A DNA stretch of 64,000 bases from Azorinus chamasolen (GCA_963576725.1 OY755247.1:14758526-14822525); one strand, 5' to 3'. Numbered from the stretch's first letter, positions 10,092 through 19,391 are shown. Notes: generated by a model from the sequence alone, not told the origin. Program-made: numbers and translations.

Positions 10092-10250
10092 AGAGCTGCA
10101 TATAAAGGTGTGTACACCCAAATGCTAAAATCGTCATTTCTCTACAAAACCCTACATTGTGACCACTCTTTAGAATCGTCTCTCAGTTAGGTAGAGAAAT
10201 AAAGGAGATATTCTTGAAAATGATTCATTTTACATATCTTATCTTTGCAA
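10092..10250 (+). mobile_element. MITE family D, one arm lost
   Basis: The left arm 'ctacaaaaccctacattgtg' and right flank 'gagaaataaaggagatattc' are present. The right hairpin arm is gone after 'cgtctctcag'. Confidence 0.65.
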
Positions 10251-10547
10251 GTGTCAGCACACAAATTTCCTAGTGTTTAAAGGACTGATATAGTGCAACA
10301 GCTGTCAAAGATTTCATGAAATCTGAAACCAGATGTGATATCAAGTTACTTGGTGTCTCATTAAAATGCAAATTATTTGATCCTTTTCTTGATAATTCTG
10401 CCTTTAAATGCCTTTGTAAACAGAGTAGACTCAACTCAAACAGCTTCTGTTTGTCTGCTCATATGTCACAGGCCTGATTCTCTGTAACCATAGAAATGAA
10501 TTTCCTCATTTTATATTTTTAATATATGAATTACATTGATCAATACT
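10251..10547. other. Degenerate B- and L-type fragments
   Basis: L-like 'ccagatgtgatatcaagtta' at about 10330 and a decayed B hairpin (gtaaacagagtagactcaac) at about 10417. No gene seen. Confidence 0.4.
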
Positions 10548-10678
10548 CATAATTGATTGATTGATTGATTGACGTCTGTTATAACTCACTATGGGCTAAT
10601 TGGACGCCCCAGACAGAGGGAAGTGGATACTAAACGCGGGCACGATGCCCTACTCGTATTATCGACAGAGACAGACAG
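10548..10678 (+). repeat. (ATTG)n run with an unclassified dispersed-element fragment
   Basis: Five attg/gatt units at 10550-10572 adjoin a GC-richer block 'cgccccagacagagggaagt...cgacagagacagacagac' unlike its MITE surroundings. A simple-repeat tail beside foreign sequence suggests a retroposon end, but I could not name it. Confidence 0.4.
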
Positions 10679-10755
10679 ACTTTGCATGAATATTTATTAG
10701 GTCAAGAATTAGCACCGATCATTATTTTTGATACCAAAATGAAATACATTCTTTG

Positions 10756-10921
10756 TTAACCCTTTCCTACAGAAATATGCCTTTAATTCTACACCTTTGC
10801 AAACAAAGTGGACCCAGATCAGATGTCACCATGTAAGGAGCTGTCTGATCAGGGTCTGCCCTGTTTGCTTGTGAAATAATATAGATATGACTACAGTTTC
10901 TGCCATGGCCAAATTTGCTTT
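10756..10921 (-). mobile_element. MITE family B truncated by the 152-bp tandem element
   Basis: TTAA 10756-10759, hairpin 'gcaaacaaagtggacccaga' with a mutated apex, and inner part to 'gccatggccaaatttgcttt'. The pearl-like element begins directly after. Confidence 0.7.
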
Positions 10922-12138
10922 AACAAGAGATGTCACAGTCACGTGACAAATGCCCTCAAAAATTGTACCCTGTGACCTTGACCTTTGACCCATGGACCAG
11001 GGAGTTGACACATCGTCTTTGTGTGGTGAACATTTGTGCCAGGTTCCTTTGAAATCCATTCACAGATAAACAAATAATTGTACCCTGTGACCTTGACCTT
11101 TGACATATGGACCAGGGAGCTGAACACGACACATCGTCTTTGTCTGGTGAACATCTGTGCCAAGTTATATTGAAATCCATTGATAGATAAAGATGTTACA
11201 GACCGGACACGAAATTTGTAGCCAAAGTAATTGTACCCTGTGACCTTGACCTTTGACCCATGGACCAGGGAGTTGAAAGCGACACATCATCTTTGCCTGG
11301 TGAACAATTGTGCCAAATCATATTGAAATCCATTGATATATAAAGAAGTTACAGACCGGACACGAAATTTGTGACAAAGTAATTGTACCCTGTGACCTTG
11401 ACCTTTGACCTATGGACCTGGGAGTTGAAAGCGACACATCGTCTTTGTGTGGTGAACATTTGTGCCAAGATATATTGAAATCCATTGATAGATGAAGAAG
11501 TTACAGACCGGACACGGAATTTGTGATAAAGTAATTGTACCCTGTGACCTTGACCTTTGACCTATGGACCTGGGAGTTGAAAGCGACACATCGTCTTTGT
11601 GTGGTGAACATTTGTGGCAAGTTATATTGAAATCCATTGATAGATAAAGAAGTTACAGGCCGGACACGAAATTTGTTACAAAGTAATTGTACCCTGTGAC
11701 CTTGACCTTTGACCCATGGACCTGGGAGTTGAACGCGACACATTGTCTTTGTGTGGTGAACATTTGTGCCAAGTTATATTGAAATCCATTGATAGATGAA
11801 GAAGTTACAGACCGGACACGAAATTTGTGACAAAGTAATTGTACCCTGTGACCTTGACCTTTGACCCATGGACCTGGGAGTTGAACGCGACACACCGTCT
11901 TTGTGTGGTGAACATTTGTGGCAAGTTATATTGAAATCCATTGATAGATGAAGAAGTTACAGACCGGACACAAAATTTGTGACAAAGTAATTGTACCCTG
12001 TGACCTTGACCTTTTACCCATGGACCAGGGAGTTGAACGCGACACATCGTCTCTGTCTGGTGAACATTTGTGGCAAGTTATATTGAAATCCATTAATAGA
12101 TGAAGAAGTTACAGACCGGACACGAATTTGGGACTGAA

Positions 12139-12166
12139 GGACAGACGGACGGACGGACGGACGGAC
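12139..12166. repeat. (ACGG)n microsatellite of the element
   Basis: About seven ACGG/ACAG units, directly after the last 152-bp unit. Confidence 0.85.
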
Positions 12167-12169
12167 ATC

Positions 12170-12418
12170 CTAACAAATGGGTAGTTGTGTGACTTTTTCC
12201 TTTGATCTTTTCTTGTGGGACTAGTCCCACAAGTAAAACTATTTTTGGCTCTAACTTTGGAATAGAATGATCTGGAAGCTAACCCTAACCCTAACCCTAT
12301 GTCCCACAACTGGCCAGGTTAATGTCACAAGAAATGGCCAAGTTAATGTCACAAGAGATGGCCAGGTTAATGATTTTACTTGTGCGACTAGTTAGAAAAA
12401 GTCACACAACTACCCTTT
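12170..12418. mobile_element. Inverted-repeat element nested in the tandem element
   Basis: The ends gggtagttgtgtgacttttt and its complement (aaaaagtcacacaactaccc) face each other. Inside are a 'gtgggactagtcccac' palindrome, a duplicated 'atggccaagttaatgtcaca' block and a (CCCTAA)-type run at 12280-12299. It interrupts the microsatellite between two ACGG tracts. Confidence 0.75.
12280..12299. repeat. Interstitial telomere-like (CTAACC)3
   Basis: Three CTAACC units, matching the metazoan TTAGGG repeat on the other strand. Too short to be a telomere. Confidence 0.8.
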
Positions 12419-12521
12419 GGTGAGTGCGGACAGACAGACGGACGGACGGACAATGCGAATACTATATGCCCGCCTTTGGGGGCATAATAAAAATATAATA
12501 TAATAAATAACAATCATGATG

Positions 12522-12738
12522 TTAACCCTTCTCTTGCTGAATTTTAAAACACACATCTCCTTCTTTACCCATGTCCTGTTGTATAATTACATATATCTTC
12601 ACTGTGTACAAGTATTTCGCTGTGCAATCACTGCTGTGGAGTGCACTGGTTGCACAATCAACTTGTAAATAGTGCAGACCCTGATGAGACAGCTCCTGCA
12701 GGTAGGTATATTGACATGAATAGCAAGCGAAGGGTTAA
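12522..12738 (-). mobile_element. MITE family F lacking one hairpin arm
   Basis: TTAA at 12522-12525 and 12735-12738. The sequence reads cagctcctgcagg then jumps to 'taggtatattgac', so one arm has been lost precisely at the core palindrome. Confidence 0.85.
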
Positions 12739-12778
12739 TATTTCTTACATAAAGTTTCTAGTGTTCATACTTCATTAC

Positions 12779-13300
12779 AAAGGGCCAAAATGGCCCCGAC
12801 ATCGCTCAACAGACAATTAGGAGATTTTATCAAGACAATCATTATGACTAAGAATGGACAAAAATGTGCCCACTAGAGTGTTCACAAGGTTTTTCTACTG
12901 TTTGACCTAGTGAACTAGTTTTTAACCCTTCTTGACCCACTTTCGAACCCGTCCGAGATTTTATCAAGACATTCATTCTGACCAAGTTTCATGAAGATTG
13001 GACTAAAATTATGACCACAAAAGTGTTCACAAGGTTTTTCTACTGTTTGACCTAGTGACCTAGTTTTTAACCCCACTTGACCCACTTTCAAACTCTTCCG
13101 AGATTTTATCAAGACATTCATTCTGACCAAGTTTCATGAAGATTGGACTAAAATTGTGACCACTAGAGGGTTCATAAGGTTTTCCTACTATTTGACCTAG
13201 TGACCTAGTTTCTAATCCAACTTGACTCACTTTCGAACTCGTCCAAGATTTCATCAAGACATTCATTCTGACCAAGTTTCATGAAGATTGGACTACAATT
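12779..13300 (+). mobile_element. Pearl-like element with 145-bp tandem units
   Basis: The head 'agggccaaaatggccccgac' is followed by about three units. The 20-mer 'cattctgaccaagtttcatg' and 'cctactgtttgacctagtga'-type text recur every 145 bp (for example 12972, 13117, 13262). Confidence 0.75.
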
Positions 13301-13630
13301 GAAACTATGCCCCTGGAGTCAAAATTGGCCCCGCCCCAGGGGTGGCAGGTTTTTAGATCACCTGCAAAGCTCAAGGTGAGCTTTTGGGAGACAATTTTGT
13401 AGAGGACCTGAACACTATGCTATGTGCCAAATATGAAAGCGGAGAACCTTCCAGTTTCAGGAGAAGATTTTTCAAAGTTTTCACTATATGTTTCTATAGA
13501 AAACAAGGCACCCCTGGGATGGGCCAATTTTGACCTCAGGGGCATAATTTATATAACTTTTGTAGTGCACCTACAGATGATGCTATTTACCAAAGATGAA
13601 AGCTGAGAATCCTGCAGATTCATGAGAAAT
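13300..13630. mobile_element. 165-bp type pearl fragments in opposite orientations
   Basis: An inverted piece (gccccgccccaggggtggca) is followed by a hairpin (caccttgagctttgc-type, about 13355-13385) and then one forward 165-bp unit. This points to nested or rearranged copies. Confidence 0.6.
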
Positions 13631-13773
13631 GTTTTAATTTAATCTACATGAATATTCATTGAGAAAAGGGTTCAGTAAATACCGAACTAATGTTTTGACA
13701 ACCCAAATGTTCTGAAAGGTGTAGCTTATCCACCTCTAGGAGCTGTCTGATCATGGTCTGCTTTGTTTGCTAA
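13631..13773. mobile_element. B-type fragments
   Basis: 'catgaatattcattgagaaa' and later 'taggagctgtctgatcatgg' are B end and hairpin remnants. Confidence 0.5.
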
Positions 13774-13973
13774 TTAACCCTTTCCTTCATATAAATGCCT
13801 TTCATGCATTATGCAAACAGAGTAGACCCAGAACAGAACAGACAAGCTAAAAATGTAAATTTTAGAATTGTTTAGTTTTGAAACCATTGTAAATGCTCTA
13901 ATTATCACAATGGTTTCAAACCTTTTACTTTTACAGATGCTTCAAAATGTGTCATTATGAGGGAATGGATTAA
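13774..13973 (+). mobile_element. MITE chimera: A left half joined to C right half
   Basis: TTAA 13774-13777 with A-type left end and 'gcaaacagagtagacccaga'. From about 13850 the sequence is family C ('ttttagaattgtttagtttt', 'attatcacaatggtttcaaa') ending 'gagggaatggattaa' (13970-13973). The apex is missing and C arms are shortened. Confidence 0.75.
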
Positions 13974-14430
13974 ATGCAAGTTCATTAATATGCATAAAGT
14001 AATCATTTCTTATATGAACATTCTGTCATTCATTAAGACAGTGCAGCTGCTATCCCTGTGACTGTCAGGGCTCCAGATTAAAAGGAAAGATAAACATTTG
14101 CAATTATCATAAGTATTCAGACAACTCAATCTCTCTTCCCCACCAGCTTGTAAAGCTGAATGTAGTCTTTTGTCAAGGGTAATGCATATTTTGATTTTAA
14201 TTAGGTATGGGGATTGAAAACAGGGGAGTGTAATATATACGGATACAAGGAATTTCATCTTTTTTTTGGTGTGTGTGTGTGTGTGTTGGGAGGGGGGGGG
14301 ACCTTCCTAATCAACATGTCTTTTACAAACAAAAAAAGAACAGCTCACTTGATGTACTATTTTAACATTAAAAATAATTTGTCAGATTGTCCATCTCGAA
14401 ATTTTCTAACTTTTTCTCGGAATTTTGTCA
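13974..14430. other. No gene recognised; (GT)n tract
   Basis: Unique AT-rich sequence with a GT repeat near 14269-14287 followed by a G run. Short frames on both strands look like noise. Confidence 0.4.
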
Positions 14431-14431
14431 A

Positions 14432-14476
14432 AACAAGAGGGCCATGATGGCCTTGACATCGCTCACCAGACAATCA
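14432..14476 (+). mobile_element. Pearl-like element head, truncated
   Basis: 'aacaagagggccatgatggc' to 'cgctcaccagacaat' is the 5' head seen at 998, 6708 and 6921. Nothing of the body follows. Confidence 0.7.
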
Positions 14477-14477
14477 T

Positions 14478-14549
14478 TAAGCAACCACCTGCTTATAAAG
14501 ACATCCATATTTATTCATTAAGCGGGATCGCATTAGAGGGGTTCTACTG
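14478..14549 (-). mobile_element. MITE family H, right half
   Basis: 'aagcaaccacctgctt' through 'gcattagaggggttctactg' followed by TA. The hairpin and left half are absent. Confidence 0.65.
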
Positions 14550-14648
14550 TACTAGAGCATATTATACTTCACAGACCTTTATGAACATTAACCATTTACA
14601 CGTTATCCATAAATACATAAACCTTTCTGCCTCTTGTCAAACAGAGTG

Positions 14649-14807
14649 TTAACCCATTCCCGCATATTGACGCCTTTTGATGCTTCTGTAAAAGTCACTT
14701 TCTAAAATGGCTACAATGTTCCGCCTTCCATATTTCATTATGACTATTTTTGTCCATGAATATTAAGTAGGTATTGAAATTTGGAATAAATATAGAACAG
14801 GGATTAA
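14649..14807 (+). mobile_element. MITE chimera: C left end joined to A right half
   Basis: TTAA 14649-14652, C-type 'cccgcatattgacgcctttt' and 'ctgtaaaagtcacttt', then A-type 'ctaaaatggctacaatgttc' to 'gaacagggattaa'. The joint falls on the shared string ACTTT. The hairpin is gone. Confidence 0.8.
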
Positions 14808-14810
14808 GAT

Positions 14811-14886
14811 TAATATTTATAATAAATATTATGTACCCTTACATCCCTCACAGCTAATATAGCGATATCCTGAGGCGTAATCTCCA
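14811..14886 (-). pseudogene. Broken partial copy of the nuclear receptor zinc-finger exon
   Basis: On the minus strand the block matches 15679-15759 of the real exon and its intron start. It can be read as GDYASGYRY-ISCEGCKG, with a 6-base in-frame deletion relative to the parent and Arg/His and Arg/Tyr changes. About 25 bases of the following intron are also duplicated (27 of 31 aligned bases agree by eye), so this is DNA duplication and not retroposition. The upstream part with the first two zinc-binding cysteines is absent, no good acceptor precedes it, and the donor GTAAGT has become GTACAT. It therefore cannot make a complete finger. It abuts a chimeric MITE at 14807. Confidence 0.8.
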
Positions 14887-15220
14887 CCAAAAAAAACACT
14901 TTGAAAACTGCAGCAGACTGCTATTTCTTAGCTACCAGAAGGATTTACATCCAAGACTGTCTTATACAACCTTCAATGGGAGGCAGCTAATAAGTTCATA
15001 TAAGACAGTTGGTCATACAACGCAGCCTCACCGGTCTTGCATTCATTATAAAGTTGTAATGATGTACAAATGTACAAGTAAGTCAATGTTTATTATGTTA
15101 AAGGCTAATAAAGATGTACATGTATATACTTTCTTCTTCAAATTAATATCGGTTACGATAGGTAGACAGACATATACATACATGTATGTCTCAGCGATAG
15201 GCAATAGAAATGACAACAGA
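14887..15220. other. Probable intron sequence
   Basis: It lies downstream of the receptor exon in its reading direction. No second finger exon or other coding segment was recognised here. Confidence 0.45.
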
Positions 15221-15309
15221 AACAAGAGTGGATCGACGGAAGGACAGACAAACGGACGGACGGACGGACAGACGGACAATTACAATATGCCCGCCGTTGG
15301 GGGGCATAA
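15221..15309 (+). mobile_element. Pearl/Helentron-like element, 3' end only
   Basis: 'aacaagagtggatcgacgga', an (ACGG)n tract (15235-15277) and the terminal hairpin tatgcccgccgttggggggc. No tandem units. It sits in the intron between the receptor exon and its broken copy. Confidence 0.8.
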
Positions 15310-15698
15310 AAAATTCTTCTAAAATATTCCTTATTTAAATCCACAATCCTCAAATATTAACACAAACAAACGTGACGAGCACATAAAGAAAATGTCCTCT
15401 TAAGGTTTACTCTTCAAGGTCGCTTTTTTAAAAAATATCAAGTCAATACACGTAACACCCAAAAGTTTTTTTTTTAAAAAGTCATTAGGCTTTATCAGCT
15501 CATTATATTAGAAATAATTGCGCTAAATAATAGCACGCTTGTGTTTACGCAAGTAATTGCATTAAACAATTAATTCTATTGCTTAATGTGATGCCCTTAC
15601 GAAGTGTGAAAAACATGTAGCACTGGGAAAGCGACAATCAAAACATTGTACAGCTGGTCATTAAGACAGCCTGGACTGTAATATTTATAAAAGATATT

Positions 15699-15704
15699 AC
15701 TTAC
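15699..15704 (-). other. Splice donor of the receptor exon
   Basis: GTAAGT, a perfect consensus, directly after AAGG. Confidence 0.9.
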
Positions 15705-16025
15705 CCTTACATCCCTCGCAGCTAAGAGCGTTATAGTGATACCCTGAGGCGCGATCTCCGCATATTCTACACAGTTCTTCCTCTATACTCTTGCCTACAA
15801 CTCCTGTTCCTTTCTTCTTCTTGAGATCGTTGCCAGTACTTGAGCTGATTGCACGGTCGCCCATCATTAAGTGCATGTCATAGTGCATGTCGGGAGCACT
15901 CATGTGCATGTCCGATTCCATCGGTAACATTGGGCCAGATGGACTGCCTAACACCATGTTGTCTATATACATCTGGTTGCCATGGTACTGATGAGCCTGG
16001 CCCCGACCATCATTTTCATTTAGAA
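15705..16025 (-). CDS. Nuclear receptor exon: N-terminal domain and first zinc finger (EcR/FXR-like, NR1H group)
   Basis: This is one internal exon of a ligand-regulated transcription factor that binds DNA in the nucleus. The reading frame has a Met/Asp/His-rich N-terminal domain, a basic KKKK stretch, then [20 protein letters not shown] and SCEGCKG, which is the complete first C4 zinc finger including the start of the P-box. The exon ends after the first base of the glycine codon at a consensus donor (AAGG then GTAAGT, 15704-15699). This is the CEGCKG/FF intron position common in nuclear receptor genes. The acceptor tatatttcag lies just upstream (AG at 16027-16026). Exon length is 321 bases and both splice phases are 1, so skipping would keep frame but remove the finger. 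[13 protein letters not shown] is typical of EcR/FXR-type receptors and less like LXR. The second finger and ligand domain are not in view. Assigning EcR rather than another NR1H member needs the rest of the gene. Confidence 0.9.
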
Positions 16026-16040
16026 CTGAAATATACAATT
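16026..16040 (-). other. Splice acceptor of the receptor exon
   Basis: 'attgtatatttcag', a T-rich tract ending in AG. Coding context starts directly after. Confidence 0.85.
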
Positions 16041-16577
16041 CAATCAATTGTTAATTAAAGAACTTTAATGAGCAAGCCCCCACCACCATTTTGTCAGAGA
16101 AAAAAGTGGTTCCCCATTACAGATTCCTCTGAAAACCAAACTCTTCCAAGCTTTAATTCACGACAAATCTTAAAGCAAACTTTAGAAAATTGGTCAAGAA
16201 ATGAAGTTGCTAGATGAGTAACCATGTATTATGACACACAGACAGACTTACGGACTGATGCAGAGACAGACATGGGTCAAAAACTATATGCGCCGTGTAA
16301 CTTCATTGTGCAAGGTATAACAAGCAAATTCTTTGAATTGATTCCCCACTGCCACTTACAGACAATCGTACAAATGTACGAGATAACACCAACTATATCC
16401 CTCTGCCTTTGGCAGGAAATAACAAAATGAAATACTGATACTGTTTGATTATGGCCATTGGTCTTCTACATGTTCCATTTAAGACACAACATAAATGTAG
16501 AATAATATAATACAAATGCATTACAGTGTCCAATCTACCTTTGTGCAAAGGGACACCGAGAGATATGTGGACTACAT
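16041..16577. other. Probable upstream intron of the receptor gene
   Basis: No coding exon recognised. 'cacagacagacttacggact' and 'atatgcgccgtgtaacttca' near 16240-16300 resemble a decayed pearl-type 3' end. Confidence 0.4.
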
Positions 16578-16809
16578 TTAACCCTTTCCCTCATATTGAC
16601 GCCTTTTGATGCTTCTGTAAAAGTCACTTTGTGAAACCATTGTGATAAATAGAGCATTTGCTCCACAGGAGCAAATGCTCTATTTATCACAATGGCTTAA
16701 AAACTACACAATTCTGAAAAATTCCTTTTCTCAAGTAAATGCTCCTTTTTGGTGGATTTAGTGAAAGAGGTTGGATCTAAAAATAGCCTAAGTGGTTATT
16801 ATGGGTTAA
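16578..16809 (+). mobile_element. MITE family C, full length
   Basis: TTAA 16578-16581 and 16806-16809. The arms 'accattgtgataaatagagc' are intact and the apex is gctccacaggagc. The right-end TTAA is also the left-end TTAA of the next B element. Confidence 0.9.
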
Positions 16810-17625
16810 TCAGTTACTCAATGAATACTCATGTAACAAATAATCAGGTCTAGATAAGATTCGTAAATTTAAACATTTTCAAGAATATTTCTCCACCAAA
16901 CTCTATAATGTGGCCATTCTTTAGAATAGTCCCGGAGAGATGATTCAAAAGAGTGGCCACAGTATAGGGTTTGATGGAGAAATGACGATTTTAGTATTTG
17001 AGTACGCACCTTTATCTGTAGCTCTCAGGGTTACAGATAAGGGGAGTATTGGGGTATTTACCCAATTAAAATTGTGGAAAAAGCAATTGTTTTTCAAAAC
17101 AATGAGTAACACAAAGCAAATAAATATAGCAAAAAGCAAACAATATTTAGAATTACTAATGAGAATATGAATAATACCCAATTACGAAAATTGCCAATAC
17201 CCAATAAAAATTGCAAATACCCAATTCTGTAAAAAATCAAGGAGTAAATACCCAATTGCATCAAAACCTTATCTGTAACCCTGGCAGGTGATGACATCAA
17301 TATATTAATTAGATTAATTTTAAAAATAGCACAATGGGCACAAGAAAATTTGGTCATGGCAGAAATTGTAAAATTATATCTGTATTTGTTATATCATAAG
17401 CAAACAGAGCAGACCTTGATCAGGTGGCTCCTATAGGAGCCATCTGATCTGGGTCTAATCTGTTTGCAAAGGCGTAGGAGCCATCTCATCAGGGTTTACT
17501 CTGTTTATAATATAGATATGATTCTACAGTTTCTGCTATGGTTAAAAATTTGGGTCCATAATGCTCCACTTAATATTCATGATGTCATCATTTCTTACAT
17601 GAATATTCATGGAGTAAAGGGTTAA
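16806..17625 (+). mobile_element. MITE family B, head-to-head composite, interrupted by family D
   Basis: It begins at the TTAA shared with the C element. The left end 'actcatgtaacaaataat' is split from 'gatgacatcaatatattaat' by a D element (16848-17289). It then carries the hairpin (apex GGCTCCTATAGGAGCC at about 17427), a second partial hairpin 'taggagccatctcatcaggg' and a reversed B right half ending at TTAA 17622-17625. Confidence 0.75.
16848..17289 (+). mobile_element. MITE family D with an internal extension, nested in B
   Basis: The normal D body ends at 'tatctgtagctct' (17026). Beyond it 'agggttacagataagg' and its inverted complement 'ccttatctgtaaccct' (about 17262-17283) bracket an AT-rich stretch in which tacccaatt occurs five times. 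The terminal sequence thus appears at three points, suggesting an insertion or extension within D. Confidence 0.65.
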
Positions 17626-17654
17626 TGACTTTAGCTTGTTAAAAATGACATCTG

Positions 17655-17902
17655 TTAACCCTTTCCTCCATATATATTTCTACGCCTTTGCAAACAGAGT
17701 AGACCCAGATCAGACGGCTCCTATAGGAGCTGTCTGATCAGGGTCTGCTCCGTTTACTTATGATATAATATTGATATGATTCTACCTTTTCTGCCATCAC
17801 CAACATATCTTTGTTAATATGCTATTATAAGAATGATTCTAACTAATATTTATAACTTCATTTTAATAATCTTACATGAATATTCATGTAGTAAAGGGTT
17901 AA
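17655..17902 (-). mobile_element. MITE family B, full length
   Basis: TTAA 17655-17658 and 17899-17902. Hairpin apex GGCTCCTATAGGAGCT (about 17716-17731). Contains the palindrome CATGAATATTCATG near the right end. Confidence 0.9.
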
Positions 17903-17935
17903 CTTGTTTCATCAGATACTTCATTAGCAAACCAG

Positions 17936-17995
17936 AACACAAATACTGTATTATATATAATAAACACAAATACTGTATTATATAATAAACACTCC
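17936..17995. repeat. Tandem duplication of about 27 bp
   Basis: 'acacaaatactgtattatat' occurs twice in a row. Confidence 0.75.
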
Positions 17996-18044
17996 CGGGG
18001 CATAATATTTTGTAAAAGGAGATTTTTGCATTTTGTACACAGGT

Positions 18045-18575
18045 GTTTGTTTATAGTTTCCCTTCAGAAGTAAGGGGTCATTTATTACAGTGGGGGTATT
18101 TAATAGGGAGAATATAGTTAGTTTCCCGCCAGAAGTAAGGGGCCATTTGTTAGAGTGGAGGCATTTAATAGGAAGAATATAGTTAGTTTCCCTTCAGAAG
18201 TAAGGGGACATTTATTAGAGTGGAAGTATTTAATAGGGAGAATATAGTTAGTTTCCCACCAGAAGTAAGGGGCCATTGAGTATTAGAGTGGGGGTATTTA
18301 ATAGGGGGAATATAGTTAGTTTCCCTTCAGAAGTAAGGGGCCATTTGTTAGAGTGGAGGTCTTGAATAGGAAGAATATAGTTAGTTTCTCGCTAGAAGTA
18401 AGGGGCCATTTGTTAGAGTGGGGGTATTTAATAGGGAGAATATAGTTAGTTTCCCCGCTAGAAATAAGGGGCCATTTATTAAAGTGGGGGTATTTAATAG
18501 GGAGAATATAGTTAGTTTCCCTTCAGAAGTAACGTTTATTAGAGTGGAAGCATTTAATAGGGAGAATATGTTATG
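18045..18575. repeat. 65-bp tandem repeat, about 8 copies
   Basis: cagaagtaagg recurs at 18065, 18130, 18195, 18260 and 18328 and onward. Each unit ends 'tttaatagggagaatatagt'. Units alternate between 'ttcccttcag' and 'ttcccgccag' spellings for the first four, hinting at a two-unit higher order. Confidence 0.85.
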
Positions 18576-18828
18576 ATGTATTATGATTTTTATGTAAATA
18601 GATTTTATATATTCAAGGAAATGCTGAACAAATAAAACATTTTTTCACACACATTTTTTTTTTACCTCTGGCTTTCCTCATCTGCCATCGAAATGACCTT
18701 GTTGGTGGCACATACTCAGGTATGCACTTCATTCGAATTTTCCAGATGTTACACATGCCATTTTAGTATCAATGTTAAATTCCATTTCCCTTGCTTTCAA
18801 AGTTAAAAATAAAATATGATTGAAGCCC
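18576..18828. other. No gene recognised
   Basis: Unique sequence. 'ttttacctctggctttcctc' looks pyrimidine-rich, but no coding exon could be supported. Confidence 0.35.
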
Positions 18829-19083
18829 TTAACCCCTTACCTTGTTCTATGTGTATTCCAAATTTCAATACATCTACTGAATACTAATGCCAAAAATAGT
18901 TATAATGAAATATGGAAGGTAGGTAGAATATTACAGTCATTTTAGAAAGTAAAGAAACACTGATCTATCAATTTCCATTTGCAAACAGAGCAGACCCTGA
19001 TCAGACGGCTTCTATAGGAGCCAGCTGATCAGGGTCTACTCTGTTTGTAAACGAGCAAAAGTGTTTATGAAGGAAAGGGTTAA
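18829..19083 (+). mobile_element. MITE family A, full length
   Basis: TTAA 18829-18832 and 19080-19083. Apex ggcttctataggagcc, one mismatch. Confidence 0.85.
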
Positions 19084-19109
19084 ACACTTGTTCAACAAAT
19101 TGGATAAAC

Positions 19110-19350
19110 CTTTGCAAATAGTTTGGATCTAGATGAAACATGAATTTGGATCTAGACAAGACACCATCTAACTCGGCCTATCATCTGGGTCCTAACTATT
19201 TGATATCCACTTCATGTATGTATGGAAGAAAACATTGAAGCAGACAAGAAATCTCACGTACGCTAGCAGCAAAACCGTGATTACCTATTGCAAACAGTTT
19301 GGATCCAGATGACATGCAACATTATATCAGGATACAAACTGTTTGTCACT
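19110..19350. mobile_element. Two MITE family L fragments
   Basis: 'aatagtttggatctagatga' (about 19114) and 'caaacagtttggatccagat' (about 19290), each followed by a reverse copy about 60 bases on. Confidence 0.5.
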
Positions 19351-19391
19351 TTGATCACCATATTTTGGCAAAGAAATGACAGAAATTTATT

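Larger units (their letters stand above)
10922..12487 (+). mobile_element. Pearl/Helentron-like element with 152-bp tandem array (copy 1)
   Basis: The head AACAAGAGATGTCACAGTCA contains the palindrome gtcacagtcacgtgac. Tandem units follow: attgtaccctgtgacc recurs at 10962, 11077 (short first unit), 11230, 11382, 11534, 11686, 11838 and 11990. Then come an (ACGG)n tract at 12139-12166, a nested inverted-repeat insertion, a second ACGG tract and a 3' hairpin 'tatgcccgcctttgggggca'. A sister copy lies at 58121-59610. The repeated minus-strand peptides it yields shift frame from unit to unit and are not proteins. Confidence 0.85.

Noticed and set aside
10826..12047. Series of 74-80 residue minus-strand frames with nearly the same peptide (MCRVQLPGPWVKGQ...)
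   Set aside because: They are the 152-bp tandem unit read in successive frames. 152 is not a multiple of three and the frames overlap and shift, so there is no protein family here. The same holds for 58088-59397.
12280..12299. Telomere or chromosome end
   Set aside because: Only three CTAACC units, inside a nested repeat with sequence on both sides.
15046..15353. Frames rich in SVRPSVRPSVCPS
   Set aside because: They are translations of the ACGG microsatellite. The same peptide appears at 24814-25180 and 59428-59682.
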